Assembly (NCBI GenBank): GCA_032052615.1
Contig: DAMBWF010000014.1
Location: 1-61,893 of the forward strand
Reading direction: 5' to 3'
DNA: 61,893 nt
DNA from: Pseudomonas_T sp032052615
GTDB lineage: Bacteria; Pseudomonadota; Gammaproteobacteria; Pseudomonadales; Pseudomonadaceae
In this document: positions 28,830-38,221 of the stretch, in pieces
Numbering within the stretch: the stretch's first letter is position 1
Layout: the number at the start of each line of letters is the position of its first letter
Made by a program: the position numbers and the translations under genes
Notes under the pieces: model-generated
The model's input: the letters and a program-made list of their open reading frames with translations, nothing else
Databases searched by the model: none
What the model was told of the DNA's origin: nothing

Positions 28830-30083
28830 TCATTTCTCATCATCGTCCAGTGGCGTGCTCCAGATCACCAATTCAAGGGCCGCGGCGATCTGGATGCGGT
28901 GGTCGGCGAGCGGCACGGGCAACAGGTCCTGGGCACGCTCCAACCGACGCAGCAAGGTGTTGCGGTGCGTGCCGAGTACTTCGGCGGTCTGGGTGATGTT
29001 GCAGCCGTTGGCCAGGAAAGCGTGTAACGAATACTGGAGGCTCCTGGGCTCCGTGGCCAACCGCCCCAGCGTGCTCAGGACGAATTGCCTGGCGGCGCGC
29101 AGGTCCTGGGTCATCAGCGAAACCATCCTGACTTGATCGATAGTGGCGACGGCGGGAGCGCCCGCCAGGCGCCCCATCAGCCGCTGGGTGGTCAGGGCCT
29201 CAAGGTGTGATCGACGGAAGCCATTCACCCCTACTGCCGGAGAGCCGATGGCCGCGCGCACTCCAGGAAACTGCTGCGCGACGCCTTGCAGCGCGGTCAG
29301 GTCCAAGGGTTTTGCCGCATTCATCCAGGTCCACAGCGTTGCCGGGCCTGCGAACACGATCAGCGGCGCCACCGTGCCGGTAAGCTGCGCCAAAGCGCGC
29401 GCCATGCCCTCCAGGGGTTGGATGTCCGCATCGGCGATTTCGCTCCAGATGAGGCAGGCGTGGTGCTTCTGGAAAAGGCTGTAACCGAGTCGCCTGCCGA
29501 ACTGTTCGGCGTCCACATCTCGGCCATCGAGCAGGCGACTGACCAGCGTCCTTTTATCGACAGAGTCGTCATGGGCCTGGGCGTTCTTTTCTTCCAAGAT
29601 TACTTGGGTCACAACCCGCATATTGCCGCCGATGAATTCCGAGATGGAGCGCGACGAGACCTCCAGAAACTCTTCGAGCACCACTGGATCGCGCGTCAGG
29701 CTGAATGCCATCTTCATCCACAGTTCCCACGCGGTGTTCTGGGTCGACCTCGCGACATTCATCAACAACTCGGACAGCCCCCTGCGGGCCAGCTCCTTGG
29801 CGGTGTCCACCATGTCGGCTGACACGTAAGGCTCCACCGGTTCCCCCGGGCGTTGCAGGTTGGCATGCGCCCAATGCAACAACTCTGCGCGATTGGCGCG
29901 CCGGCACGCCGCGAGGATGACCGGGTCCTCCAGCAGCTCTGCGTCTTCGGTTGACGAGAAAAGCGCCTGGTTCAGACGCTCGATCCACTGCGGCGGCAGC
30001 GTCTGAGCGATCTCGGCGCCTTTGCGCATGAGCTCACGAACAGCTTCGGAGGGGCGCGGCCAGGGGGACGGAGTGCTGGTCAT
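28830..30083 (-). CDS. PucR/CdaR-type transcriptional regulator
   Basis: 417 aa. The C-terminal helix-turn-helix of PucR regulators is clear: LQYSLHAFLANGCNITQTAEVLGTHRNTLLRRLERAQDLL (residues about 350-390). The middle region (about 180-320) fits the GGDEF-like fold that precedes it in this family, and the N-terminus is helical. Such proteins usually activate a neighbouring catabolic operon. The divergent neighbour, 237 bp away, is the PhyH gene at 30321, which is the most likely target. Ligand unknown. Confidence 0.87.
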   Translation of the reverse strand: MTSTPSPWPRPSEAVRELMRKGAEIAQTLPPQWIERLNQALFSSTEDAELLEDPVILAACRRANRAELLHWAHANLQRPGEPVEPYVSADMVDTAKELARRGLSELLMNVARSTQNTAWELWMKMAFSLTRDPVVLEEFLEVSSRSISEFIGGNMRVVTQVILEEKNAQAHDDSVDKRTLVSRLLDGRDVDAEQFGRRLGYSLFQKHHACLIWSEIADADIQPLEGMARALAQLTGTVAPLIVFAGPATLWTWMNAAKPLDLTALQGVAQQFPGVRAAIGSPAVGVNGFRRSHLEALTTQRLMGRLAGAPAVATIDQVRMVSLMTQDLRAARQFVLSTLGRLATEPRSLQYSLHAFLANGCNITQTAEVLGTHRNTLLRRLERAQDLLPVPLADHRIQIAAALELVIWSTPLDDDEK

Positions 30084-30320
30084 GGGCAGTGCAAATCACT
30101 CAAAAATAACGGGGAAAACGGTGCGGTTTGTACCTTGGCGGCAGGCAGGGTGAAACCTAGCATGACCCCACTGCCTGAACAAAAACACAAGGAGGCACCG
30201 TGACGCTCCATGTTTCTTTTTTGGGTTTAGCGCAGTGGCAAGCGGGTCCGTTCCTGATGCCCGTTGGTTGAGCATCCATCCGCCTGCGCCAACCGTTCCT
30301 TTCAATCTGGAGTGTTTCCA

Positions 30321-31190
30321 ATGTCAGCCTCTCGCGATTCCTTGCCAGGCCTGCCTGTCGTAACCCGATCGAATTCAGCGGAAGAAATTGCGCTGCTGAG
30401 CGACCAGGCGGGGGCGGTCATCATCCGTAGCTTCCTGACCCCTGAACAAGTCGTTCGGATCAACGACGAACTCGAAGCACCGCTCGCCGCACTCGATGCG
30501 GGCTCCAAGCACGAACACGCGTTAGTTGCCGAGTTTCATGGTCATCAAACCAAGCGGCTTACCAACCTCGTTACTCACAGCAAGACCTTTCGTGAGGAAA
30601 TCCTGGATGACGACCTCTTTCATGAACTGGGCCGCGTGCTTTATGAACCCGAGTGTGGTGACTGGTGGCTGACCACGGCTCAACTGATCGAGATCGGCCC
30701 AGGCAACAAAGCTCAAATGCTGCACCGGGACATGGCGCAGTACCAACCGTTCGTGGCCATGAACAAGCACGCGCCACGCGCCATTACCAACCTGATGCTG
30801 GCACTCACGGACTTCACCGAGGAAAACGGCGCGACCCGCTTGATTCCAGGGAGCCAGGATTGGGATGACTTCGAAGAGCTGGGAACCCCGGAGATGACGA
30901 TCCCCGCCCTGTTGAACGCCGGGGATGCCGTACTGTTCGGCGGGAAGGTCGTTCATGGTGGCGGGCCCAACGTAACAACCGACTACTACCGTCGCGGGCT
31001 GACGATCCCGATGCAGGCTTCGGTCATCACGCCTGAAGAAGCCTATCCGCTGATCGTGCCGCTTGAGATAGTCCGAACCTTGTCCCCACGGGTGCAGAAG
31101 ATCCTCGGCTTCCGCTCTCAATACCCCCATGGCAGCCCGGGCCTGTGGCAGCACAACTACGCGGACCTGGCGGATTATCTCCAGCTCTAG
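30321..31190 (+). CDS. Phytanoyl-CoA dioxygenase (PhyH)-family Fe(II)/2-oxoglutarate oxygenase
   Basis: 289 aa double-stranded beta-helix oxygenase. The iron-binding triad is visible as H135 and D137 in QMLHRDMAQ and H212 in KVVHGGGPN, and the 2-oxoglutarate-binding Arg is at 224/225 in YYRRGLTIPM. The shared PhyH segment TDFTEENGATRLIPGSQDWDD is almost the same in the second PhyH gene at 40397. ATG 30321 follows TGGAG. Substrate unknown; the family hydroxylates many lipids, amines and natural products. Divergent from a PucR regulator and closed by a strong hairpin. Confidence 0.92.
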   Translation: MSASRDSLPGLPVVTRSNSAEEIALLSDQAGAVIIRSFLTPEQVVRINDELEAPLAALDAGSKHEHALVAEFHGHQTKRLTNLVTHSKTFREEILDDDLFHELGRVLYEPECGDWWLTTAQLIEIGPGNKAQMLHRDMAQYQPFVAMNKHAPRAITNLMLALTDFTEENGATRLIPGSQDWDDFEELGTPEMTIPALLNAGDAVLFGGKVVHGGGPNVTTDYYRRGLTIPMQASVITPEEAYPLIVPLEIVRTLSPRVQKILGFRSQYPHGSPGLWQHNYADLADYLQL

Positions 31191-31212
31191 GCGCCCTCCA
31201 ACGCAAGGAAAG

Positions 31213-31243
31213 AGGCCAGGCATCGGATTGCGATGCCTGGCCT
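31213..31243. terminator. Hairpin between PhyH and YCF48 genes
   Basis: Perfect 13-bp stem AGGCCAGGCATCG / CGATGCCTGGCCT with loop GATTG, between two convergent genes. Confidence 0.75.
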
Positions 31244-31265
31244 TGGCAACCAGCCGGTGAACATC

Positions 31266-32228
31266 TCACTCCTGATAGGTGACAACCCCGCGACGTGAAA
31301 ACAGCACAGGCACGCCCTCGGTGTCGAACAGCGCCGCTGTCAGCGAAAGGCCATCTGCCGACTGCTTTTCCTGGAAGCTGTGCCCACTGTCGCGGCTCTC
31401 CACCCTGAACCCGTCCAGCCCGACCGCCACGACGCGACGGCCCTCCACCGCTACGAAGGTGACAGAGCCCTTGCTTTGCGTCGGCAATCGGCGAAAGCCT
31501 TCGCCGCCCACGGCCCCCTGCAACAAGGTCCCACGTTGGCCGCCCAGCAGCAGGCTCCCGTCGGCCAGCACCGCGCCAGACCAGAGCGTGCCTTCGTAGC
31601 CGGTATCCAGGTAACGCCAGCTCTTCCCGAAGTCCTCGGATTGCAGCACCTGCCCACGCTCGGCCGTGGCGTAGAGCGTGTCGCGGCTGTCGGCGAAAAG
31701 CCCCATCAGATTGAGGTCGGCCCTCTTGGAACCGGGCGGGGCTTGCAGCGGCTGCTCCGTCCATGTCTTGCCGCCATCCCCGGTGGTCAGCAGCAATGAC
31801 CAGAGGCCTACCGCAACGCCCTGCTGGGCATTGAAGAAGTGCACATCGAACAACGGCCGGTCCTCTTCCGTCGACAGGCGCTGGACCTGCCAGGACTCAC
31901 CGCCATCGGTGGTCGACAGAATCGCCCCCCACTGGCCGACCGCCCAGCCGCGATCGGCGTCCACGAACGACACGCCGGTCAGTGGCGTGGACACGGGCAC
32001 CGAGCGCGCCTGGCGAAAGTGCTTGCCGTGATCATCGGACAACAGCACGACACCGTGGTCGCCGACAGCGACCACGCGCTCCCCCGCCCTGGTGGCGTCC
32101 AGCATGGTGGCTTGCGTGGCATGGCTCACCTGGGCGGCCGGCACGGCCTGCAAAGGCTCGGCTCTGAGAGAACCCAGCGATAGTGCTGCGACGAGCAAAG
32201 CCGCCGCGAATGAACCTCTGTAACCCAT
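31266..32228 (-). CDS. YCF48-related periplasmic beta-propeller protein
   Basis: 320 aa. Signal peptide MGYRGSFAAALLVAALSLGSLRA, then repeated BNR/YCF48 blades with SxDxGxxW signatures: LLSDDHGKHFRQ, LSTTDGGESWQVQ, LTTGDGGKTWTEQ, LQSEDFGKSWRYL. In Pseudomonas this family is recurrently encoded with MMPL, DUF1302 and DUF1329 genes, as here, although its biochemical role there is unknown. It is the last gene of the four-gene minus-strand operon, 10 bp after the MMPL gene. Confidence 0.9.
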   Translation of the reverse strand: MGYRGSFAAALLVAALSLGSLRAEPLQAVPAAQVSHATQATMLDATRAGERVVAVGDHGVVLLSDDHGKHFRQARSVPVSTPLTGVSFVDADRGWAVGQWGAILSTTDGGESWQVQRLSTEEDRPLFDVHFFNAQQGVAVGLWSLLLTTGDGGKTWTEQPLQAPPGSKRADLNLMGLFADSRDTLYATAERGQVLQSEDFGKSWRYLDTGYEGTLWSGAVLADGSLLLGGQRGTLLQGAVGGEGFRRLPTQSKGSVTFVAVEGRRVVAVGLDGFRVESRDSGHSFQEKQSADGLSLTAALFDTEGVPVLFSRRGVVTYQE

Positions 32229-32238
32229 GTGTCTCTCC

Positions 32239-34653
32239 TCAGTGCAGCAATGCGCCGACCATGCGCACGGGGCGCTTGCGCGGGAACACCCGCTCCAGCC
32301 ACACGGCGAAGGCCGGCAGCACGGTCATGGCCATGACCATGTTGACGATGAACATGAAGGCGAGCAGCTTGCCCATGTCGGCCTGGAACTTCAGCTCGGA
32401 AAACGCCCAGGTGGCGACCCCGACTGCCAGGGTGATCGCGGTGAAGATCGTGGCCACGCCCACCTCGAGCAGGGCGTACTCGACCGCCTTGGTGATCGAC
32501 TGGCCATGGGCCTGGTGCAGTTGCAGACGGTTGTAGATGTAGAAGGCGTAGTCGACACCGATCCCCACGGCCAGCACCATCACCGGCAAGGTGGCGATGG
32601 TCAGGCCGATCTGCAGCTCCTTCATGAACCAGTAGCCGATGAAGGTGCCGATGGTCAGCGGCAGGCAGCACACCAGCACGGCGCGCAGGTCGCGGTAGAC
32701 CGCGAACACCAGCAGCGCGATCGCGGCATAGACGTACAGCAGCATGGGCGTTTCGCTTTTCTCCACTTCCTCGTTGATGGCGGCCAGGACACCGGCGTTG
32801 CCAGAGGCGAGGCGGATCGCCAGGCCCGGTTGCGAATACTCGCTACGAAACGCCTTGACCGCCTCCACTACCCGGTTGATCGTGGTGGCCTTGTGGTCGG
32901 CCAGATACAGATGCACGGCGGACATGCTGCAGTCAGTACGCATCAGTCCGGGCGTGCGCGACACCTCGCCGGCCAGCGCGGCATAGTTCATCGGGTCGAT
33001 GGGCACTGCGGCCATCTTGGGATTGCCTTCGTTGTAGCCCTCGTTGAACTGCCGCATGGTGGTGGAGAAGGATGCGACCGACAGCACCCCGGGCACGCCC
33101 TGCATGGCCCAGACGAAGCGGTCCTGGTACTGACCCGCCGCCACATCCTCGCAAGCCACCGGCACGCCTTCACCCGAGGCCGCCGGGTCGACTTCGAACA
33201 CCACGCTGAGCCAGTCCAGGCCGATGTCGTAGTTGCTGGCGATGGCGACGGCATCGCGGTTGAAGCGCGAGTCCTCGCGCAGCTCCGGAGCCCCCGCCTG
33301 CAGCGAGCCGACGACACGGTCATGGCTCTGCCAGATCGCCACCAGAAATACCATCAGGGCCACGCCAAGCACCCACTGCGCCTTGCGCCACTCGGCGAGC
33401 CGAGCCAGGCCACGCAGCCAACGGGCGCGGCGGCGACGGGAGCTCTCCTGCGCCGCCGCATAGCGTTCATCGACCCGCAGCATGGAGGCCAGCAACGGCA
33501 ACATCAGCAGGTTGGTGATGATCTTGAAGGCCACGCCAAGCGATGCCGTGATGGCCAGTTCCCGAACCATCGGGATCGGGATCAGCAGCAGGGTGACGAA
33601 GGAAACCAGCGCGGTCACCAGGGCCAGCGTTCCCGGGATCAGCAAGCCGGTGAAACTCGAGCGAGCCGCCGCCTCCGCGCTCTTGCCAATGGCGATTTCA
33701 CGGACGATGAAGTTGATCTGCTGAACGCCATGGGAAACGCCGATGGCGAACACCAGGAACGGCACCAGGACCGCCAGCGGATCGAGCCCATAGCCCAGCA
33801 AGTGCAGGCTGCCAAACTGCCAGACCAGCGACGCCAGCGAGCAGACCAGCGCCAGCAGGGTGAAACGCAGCGAATGGCAATACCAGTACACCGCCGCCGC
33901 AGTCAGCAGCAACGCCAACAAGCAGAACTCCAGCACCGCCGAAGCGCCGTCGGCGATGTCTCCGATCTGCTTGGCGAAGCCGATGATCTGCACGTCGAAA
34001 TCGCCATCTTCGAACTGCTGGCGAATTTCTTTTTCCAAGCGGTGATTGAACGCGACATAGTCCAAGTGCGCTCCGTCGGCCTCGTACTCGTTGAGCTCCG
34101 CCGTGATCATCGCGCTGCTCTGGTCACGCGAAACCAAGGTGCCAATGAAGCCCCCTTGCGCGGTGGAGTTGGCGATCGAGGCGATGACCTGGTCGTTCAA
34201 GTGTTCGGGCGAAACCGTGCCCGGCACCAGCGGATCGGCGCGAAAACCTTCTTCGGTAATCTCGTTGACGAAGGCATTGGGCGTCCACAACGAACGCACG
34301 CTGCTTCGGGAAATCCCCGGCAGGAAACTGATCGCCTGGGTCACGTCGTAGAGTCGCTTCAGTCCGGGGGCACTCCAAATGCCACCATTTCGGGCCTTGA
34401 CCACGATAGTCAAGCGGTTGGCGCCCATCAGGTCGTTGCGGTACGTCTTGAATGTCCGGATGTATTCATGGCCGACCGGCAACTGCTTTTCGAAGCCGGC
34501 GTCCATGCGCAACTGCACCGCGAACCAGGCCATGATCAGGGTGAACACGGCCAGGCCCGCCAGCACCAGCCGACGATGTCCGAACAGGACACGCTCGACG
34601 CGTGGCAACACGCCACGCGCCTGGACTTCTATCAGTTTTACAGAACCGTTCAC
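32239..34653 (-). CDS. MMPL/RND-superfamily transporter
   Basis: 804 aa from GTG 34653, which has GAGG six bases upstream; GTG 34665, overlapping the previous stop, is an alternative. Topology is that of the hydrophobe-type RND proteins: one N-terminal helix, a large periplasmic loop, a cluster of helices (residues about 220-400), a second loop, and a final cluster (LLYVYAAIALLVFAVYRD; VMVLAVGIGVDYAFYIYNRL with the conserved GIGVDY). Related proteins move lipids and hydrophobic compounds. Genetic coupling with DUF1302 and DUF1329 proteins suggests a trans-envelope role. Confidence 0.92.
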   Translation of the reverse strand: MNGSVKLIEVQARGVLPRVERVLFGHRRLVLAGLAVFTLIMAWFAVQLRMDAGFEKQLPVGHEYIRTFKTYRNDLMGANRLTIVVKARNGGIWSAPGLKRLYDVTQAISFLPGISRSSVRSLWTPNAFVNEITEEGFRADPLVPGTVSPEHLNDQVIASIANSTAQGGFIGTLVSRDQSSAMITAELNEYEADGAHLDYVAFNHRLEKEIRQQFEDGDFDVQIIGFAKQIGDIADGASAVLEFCLLALLLTAAAVYWYCHSLRFTLLALVCSLASLVWQFGSLHLLGYGLDPLAVLVPFLVFAIGVSHGVQQINFIVREIAIGKSAEAAARSSFTGLLIPGTLALVTALVSFVTLLLIPIPMVRELAITASLGVAFKIITNLLMLPLLASMLRVDERYAAAQESSRRRRARWLRGLARLAEWRKAQWVLGVALMVFLVAIWQSHDRVVGSLQAGAPELREDSRFNRDAVAIASNYDIGLDWLSVVFEVDPAASGEGVPVACEDVAAGQYQDRFVWAMQGVPGVLSVASFSTTMRQFNEGYNEGNPKMAAVPIDPMNYAALAGEVSRTPGLMRTDCSMSAVHLYLADHKATTINRVVEAVKAFRSEYSQPGLAIRLASGNAGVLAAINEEVEKSETPMLLYVYAAIALLVFAVYRDLRAVLVCCLPLTIGTFIGYWFMKELQIGLTIATLPVMVLAVGIGVDYAFYIYNRLQLHQAHGQSITKAVEYALLEVGVATIFTAITLAVGVATWAFSELKFQADMGKLLAFMFIVNMVMAMTVLPAFAVWLERVFPRKRPVRMVGALLH

Positions 34654-34661
34654 GGTAGGCC

Positions 34662-36308
34662 TCACAAGGTGCGGGAGATCGCGATGCCGACATAGTCGCG
34701 GTCACGATACAGCTGGTCGTAAGGCGTATCGCCGCCCATGAACTTGGCGTAGTTCAGGGACACCTGCCAACTGGCCGGGTTGCGCACGAAGTTCAGGTAG
34801 AAATTCATGCTGCTCGCGTCCTTGGTGAAGGTGGCCGTGAGGTTCGGTGTGCGTCCGCTCAACGAGCGTGCGTAGAACACGCCCGGGGTGACTTGCCAGC
34901 CCGGCAGCAAGGTGCCGTCATAGGTCATGCTGAAGTCCAGGTTGATCCCCGACGAAGTCTTGTCGCCACGGGACTTCGGCGCGGTCGCCGGGTCCAGCTG
35001 CCAGGCATTGAGCCCGGCGGCGAGCGGCTCGCCGTTGATCTGGTCATGCAGCCCCGGGTACTTGATGACTACCAGTTCGGTGAGCAAGCTACCCGTGCTG
35101 GCACCGGTGAAATCCAGCAGCGTCGGCGAGTTGGAGGGCGTGAAGCTGTACAGGCCGGTCAGGTGCCACTGGAACTTCTTCTCGTCCTTCCAGCATTTGC
35201 CGCCATTGCTCGAACACAGGTCGACGACCGGGTTGAGCATCACCGAATCCTTTGGCCGATAGGACAGCTCGGTACCGACCGCCCAGTCGCCGATCGGCAT
35301 GTTGGCGCTGACGCCATACATCATCCGGTCTTCCTGGTAGCGCCAGGACGGTGCGGCGGCAAAGGTGTCCGGGTCGAGAATATCCACGCGCAACGACGGC
35401 GTCTTGTCGTGATAGCGCATTACGTAGAAGCCATAGTTGACGTCGCTGTCCTCCGGTTGCCAGCGCAGCGAAAGGCCCCACTGGCCGCTGTCCCGGGCTT
35501 TGTTCTCGGAGAACCCGTACTCGCCCCTGCCCTCGCCGAGCGCGTTGGTGGTGGACCAGTAGCTGCCCACCGGCGGCAGCTCGCTCTTGTTCCAGCGGAA
35601 TTGATAGTAGGCCTCGACGTTGACCCCGGAGCCCAGGCCGGAGGCGACACTGAGCATCGGCGCCGGCAGCACGGCCTCCTTGAGCTGCACCCCCGGACGG
35701 GCCAAGGCTTGATAGTCGTAGGCGTTGGTATTGTTGATACCCCCCGCCACGAACAGGCTCTCGCCCCAGTTGATCACCTGGTTACCCAGGCGGGCCCGTA
35801 CTCGCTGCCCGCCCAGGTCGAAGCCCTTGCTCACCCAGAGATCCAGCAGGCGAGCCTTGAAGGCAAGGTCGTCGTGGGCGTCATCGCTCAGGCCGTCGCT
35901 GCCGACACTCTCGGGCGCGCTGGACGACAAGGTGCCCGTGGTATCGGTGGCGGCGAAGTCGCGGATCCAGGTGCCGCGCGCCATGAAGGTGATGTCCTCC
36001 GGCAACTTCAGCACCAGCTCGTGGGTACCCTTGAGGTAGTTGGTGAAGAGGTCGCCCCGGTCGTAGTTCAGGTCGCCCTGGTCAGCCACGCCGGAGCTCT
36101 GCGCCAGGCAGCCGGAGGGTACGTTGTGCCCGGTCGCCCCCTGGTTGATGAGGTTGCAACCGCGCGACTCCGTGCGCAGACCCATGCCTGCGGTGATCGT
36201 GGAGTCGAACGAGCCGTGAAGGGTGTCGGTTTCAAAAGTGAACCCCATTGCCAGTGGGGTTGCGCACACGATGGCAAGGCCTGACGCTTTCGTAATTGTT
36301 CTTTTCAT
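34662..36308 (-). CDS. DUF1302 outer-membrane protein
   Basis: 548 aa. Sec signal peptide MKRTITKASGLAIVCATPLAMG, then a beta-strand-rich protein ending in a C-terminal aromatic/hydrophobic strand (RDRDYVGIAISRTL), consistent with an outer-membrane barrel. DUF1302 hallmarks: FTFETDTLHGSFDSTITAGMG near the N-terminus, RARLGNQVINWGESLFVAGGINNTNAYD in the middle. Proteins of this family accompany uptake or catabolism of hydrophobic substrates in pseudomonads. It precedes the MMPL gene with a 4-base overlap or 8-bp gap depending on that start. Confidence 0.92.
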   Translation of the reverse strand: MKRTITKASGLAIVCATPLAMGFTFETDTLHGSFDSTITAGMGLRTESRGCNLINQGATGHNVPSGCLAQSSGVADQGDLNYDRGDLFTNYLKGTHELVLKLPEDITFMARGTWIRDFAATDTTGTLSSSAPESVGSDGLSDDAHDDLAFKARLLDLWVSKGFDLGGQRVRARLGNQVINWGESLFVAGGINNTNAYDYQALARPGVQLKEAVLPAPMLSVASGLGSGVNVEAYYQFRWNKSELPPVGSYWSTTNALGEGRGEYGFSENKARDSGQWGLSLRWQPEDSDVNYGFYVMRYHDKTPSLRVDILDPDTFAAAPSWRYQEDRMMYGVSANMPIGDWAVGTELSYRPKDSVMLNPVVDLCSSNGGKCWKDEKKFQWHLTGLYSFTPSNSPTLLDFTGASTGSLLTELVVIKYPGLHDQINGEPLAAGLNAWQLDPATAPKSRGDKTSSGINLDFSMTYDGTLLPGWQVTPGVFYARSLSGRTPNLTATFTKDASSMNFYLNFVRNPASWQVSLNYAKFMGGDTPYDQLYRDRDYVGIAISRTL

Positions 36309-36333
36309 GCTGGCTCTCGGACTGGCGTCTTTT

Positions 36334-37755
36334 TTAGCGCTCGCTGATAGCTCGCAGGTTGTCAGAGGTGAAGAAGTCGCGTTTCAGCCGAGGGTTTCCA
36401 CTGTCCTCCGTGAGCCAGTGGATGTCCTTCTTGCCCGCGCCGATGGTGGTCATGTCGAAGAGGTAACGGCCGTCGACCAAGTTGTACTGGACCTGCGCTT
36501 GCACATCGCACGCGCCCGTCTCGTAGACGGGGATCGAGAACCCTTCACGCACCTTCCAGATCTGGCCCTGCTTGTCGTAGTCGACAGCCAGCAGCGGGTT
36601 CCAGCTGTCCTCGTCGATGTAGAACAGGCGTTTTGGCGCCTGGTGGCGCATGCCCTGGCGGACATTGGCTTCGACCACCCAGACCCGATGCAGCTCGTAG
36701 CGGCGCGCCTGCGGCGCGATCGAGTCGTTGCCGGCGAACGCCTCCACTTCGGCGGAGGTGTCGTAGGCACCGAAGGCGTTGTACGGCACCAGCAGTTCCT
36801 GCTTGCCGATCAGTTTCCAGTCAAAGCGATCCATGGTGCCGAAGAAGACGTTTGCCTCATCGACGGTGTACTGATTGTCCAGTCCGATCTGCGGCGCGTC
36901 GTAGGAGTACGACGGCATGCGCCGCACGCGACGTTGGCCGGGGAAGTAATAGAAGGTCGTGGCCTGCTCGCCGGCCACGGCCGTCTGCACCGCGGACTGG
37001 CCAGCCAGGGCGGCAGGCTCCAGGTAATTGAAGAAGGTGGCGTTTTCCAGGCGGCCGACGGAGGAGAATAGGTTGTCGCCTTTCTTGCCCCAGGGAGTGA
37101 AGAAGAAGGTATCGGTGGACTGGCGCAGCCACTCCCCGCCTTTGCGCGGCGAGATCCCCGAGATGCTTTTCGGGATTTCGACGCCCACGCCGCGGTAGCG
37201 CATCTTCACGTTCCACATCACCTCGGCGCCGTTGCTCGGCATCGGGAATGGGGCACCCGGCAAGTGGGCTTCCTCGAGGGCGACCCCGGTGGCGTCGAGC
37301 TTGGCGAAGCCCACGTTCCGACGGGTGTTCTCAGCCACGAAGGTCGGCACATCGCAGGTCCGACGGGTCGGGTAGACATCCATGCGGTAGCCCGGAATCT
37401 TCTTGAACAGTTCCATTTGAGCAGGAGCAAGCTTGCTCGCGTGCTGCGCCACATTGCTCGCATCGATGCTGTACAGGGGCTTGTCGCCCTTGAACTTCCA
37501 ATGTTCCCCGCGTACCTGGCCGTAGTTCCAGCCTGTCCCTTGCGGCCCCGGGGCGCTCCAGGCCGGAATATCCCCGCTTGAGCTGGCGGCGACCTCACCA
37601 CCCAGCGGCGTGAGCTTCGAACCCAGCGCCTCGGCCCCCTGGGGCGCGGCTTGTATCGAGCAGATCGCGGCCGATGCCGCGAGGGTAACCAGCAACTGTC
37701 TGAACATACGGCGGGCGCATACGTCGCCTTCCTGCCGCGCAGATACTTCTTTCAT
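36334..37755 (-). CDS. DUF1329 periplasmic/outer-membrane-associated protein
   Basis: 473 aa, first gene of the DUF1329-DUF1302-MMPL-YCF48 operon. ATG 37755 has GAGGAG at good spacing. The N-terminus carries a hydrophobic export segment MFRQLLVTLAASAAICSIQA; DUF1329 proteins resemble LolA/LolB-fold lipid carriers, and the body has EALGSKLTPLGGE and WNPLLAVDYDKQGQIWKVREGF, typical of the family. A near-perfect 42-bp palindrome with the shared operator motif lies 72 bp upstream, so this operon is likely controlled by the island's TetR regulator. Confidence 0.92.
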   Translation of the reverse strand: MKEVSARQEGDVCARRMFRQLLVTLAASAAICSIQAAPQGAEALGSKLTPLGGEVAASSSGDIPAWSAPGPQGTGWNYGQVRGEHWKFKGDKPLYSIDASNVAQHASKLAPAQMELFKKIPGYRMDVYPTRRTCDVPTFVAENTRRNVGFAKLDATGVALEEAHLPGAPFPMPSNGAEVMWNVKMRYRGVGVEIPKSISGISPRKGGEWLRQSTDTFFFTPWGKKGDNLFSSVGRLENATFFNYLEPAALAGQSAVQTAVAGEQATTFYYFPGQRRVRRMPSYSYDAPQIGLDNQYTVDEANVFFGTMDRFDWKLIGKQELLVPYNAFGAYDTSAEVEAFAGNDSIAPQARRYELHRVWVVEANVRQGMRHQAPKRLFYIDEDSWNPLLAVDYDKQGQIWKVREGFSIPVYETGACDVQAQVQYNLVDGRYLFDMTTIGAGKKDIHWLTEDSGNPRLKRDFFTSDNLRAISER

Positions 37756-37827
37756 TAGTGGCTCCTCAAACAAAGGGCTTGGATTGGCTACCCGACCTTC
37801 CAGACGGAAATAGGCCTGTCGCAAACT

Positions 37828-37855
37828 GATCGCCTGACATGATCAATTGACCATG
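37828..37855 (-). promoter_or_regulatory. Operator motif copy 3, upstream of DUF1329 operon
   Basis: On the minus strand the core is CATGGTCAATTGATCATG (37855-37838), followed by TCAGGCGATC. It is embedded in a longer palindrome, 37826-37867, with perfect 16-bp arms CTGATCGCCTGACATG / CATGTCAGGCGATCAG. The same core and flank pattern occurs at 41427 and 42531. It is 72 bp before the DUF1329 start. Binding by the TetR protein at 41663 is inferred. Confidence 0.75.
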
Positions 37856-37867
37856 TCAGGCGATCAG

Positions 37868-38118
37868 AGGGCAAACCATATGCCAGAAACTGCATGAGGA
37901 AATTAATTTAGATGAATCAGTTAGTTAGGCGTTATTAATGACTCATATGCATCATCCGCCTGCACCATCGTGGGAATTAAAGAAACATGTGTTACCAGCA
38001 ACTGCCCAGCCATGGTGCACCGCGTAGTTATATTTACCCTTGCCAAGCCGTCGGAATTATTGCACCAGAGTTGATCTCTTCATTAAGATCCAACCAATGA
38101 AAACGAATTGATTTCACA
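37868..38118. other. AT-rich non-coding stretch
   Basis: About 250 bp, clearly lower in GC than surrounding genes, with frequent stops in all frames. It lies upstream of the DUF1329 operator and beyond the terminator of the membrane-protein gene. TTGATC..AAGATC half-sites occur near 38073-38090 but do not match the full operator. No gene is supported. Confidence 0.5.
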
Positions 38119-38146
38119 TAAAAAAACCGCCCCAAGAGGCGGTAAA
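38119..38146 (-). terminator. Intrinsic terminator after the membrane-protein gene
   Basis: Minus strand ACCGCC / GGCGGT stem with a TCTTGG-type loop, followed by seven Ts. It ends the PhyH-DAO-membrane protein transcript about 75 bp after the stop at 38222. Confidence 0.85.
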
Positions 38147-38221
38147 GAAGCGGACCTGCGGCCCGACATGGAGCTGTTTGAATCAATAAGTATTCCGCAC
38201 AACAGCGCAGCCTGTACCGCT

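Noticed and set aside
32227..34695. An 822-codon open frame on the plus strand opposite the MMPL gene
   Set aside because: The translation is rich in H, Q, G, R and D with no domain, and it mirrors the codon pattern of a well-supported transporter on the other strand. It is a GC-skew shadow.
34893..36284. Long plus-strand frame opposite the DUF1302 gene
   Set aside because: No motif, no ribosome site, and the DUF1302 protein with its signal peptide explains the region.
38073..38090. A fourth operator copy in the AT-rich gap
   Set aside because: TTGATC and AAGATC half-sites occur, but the TCAAWTGA centre and CATG ends are missing.
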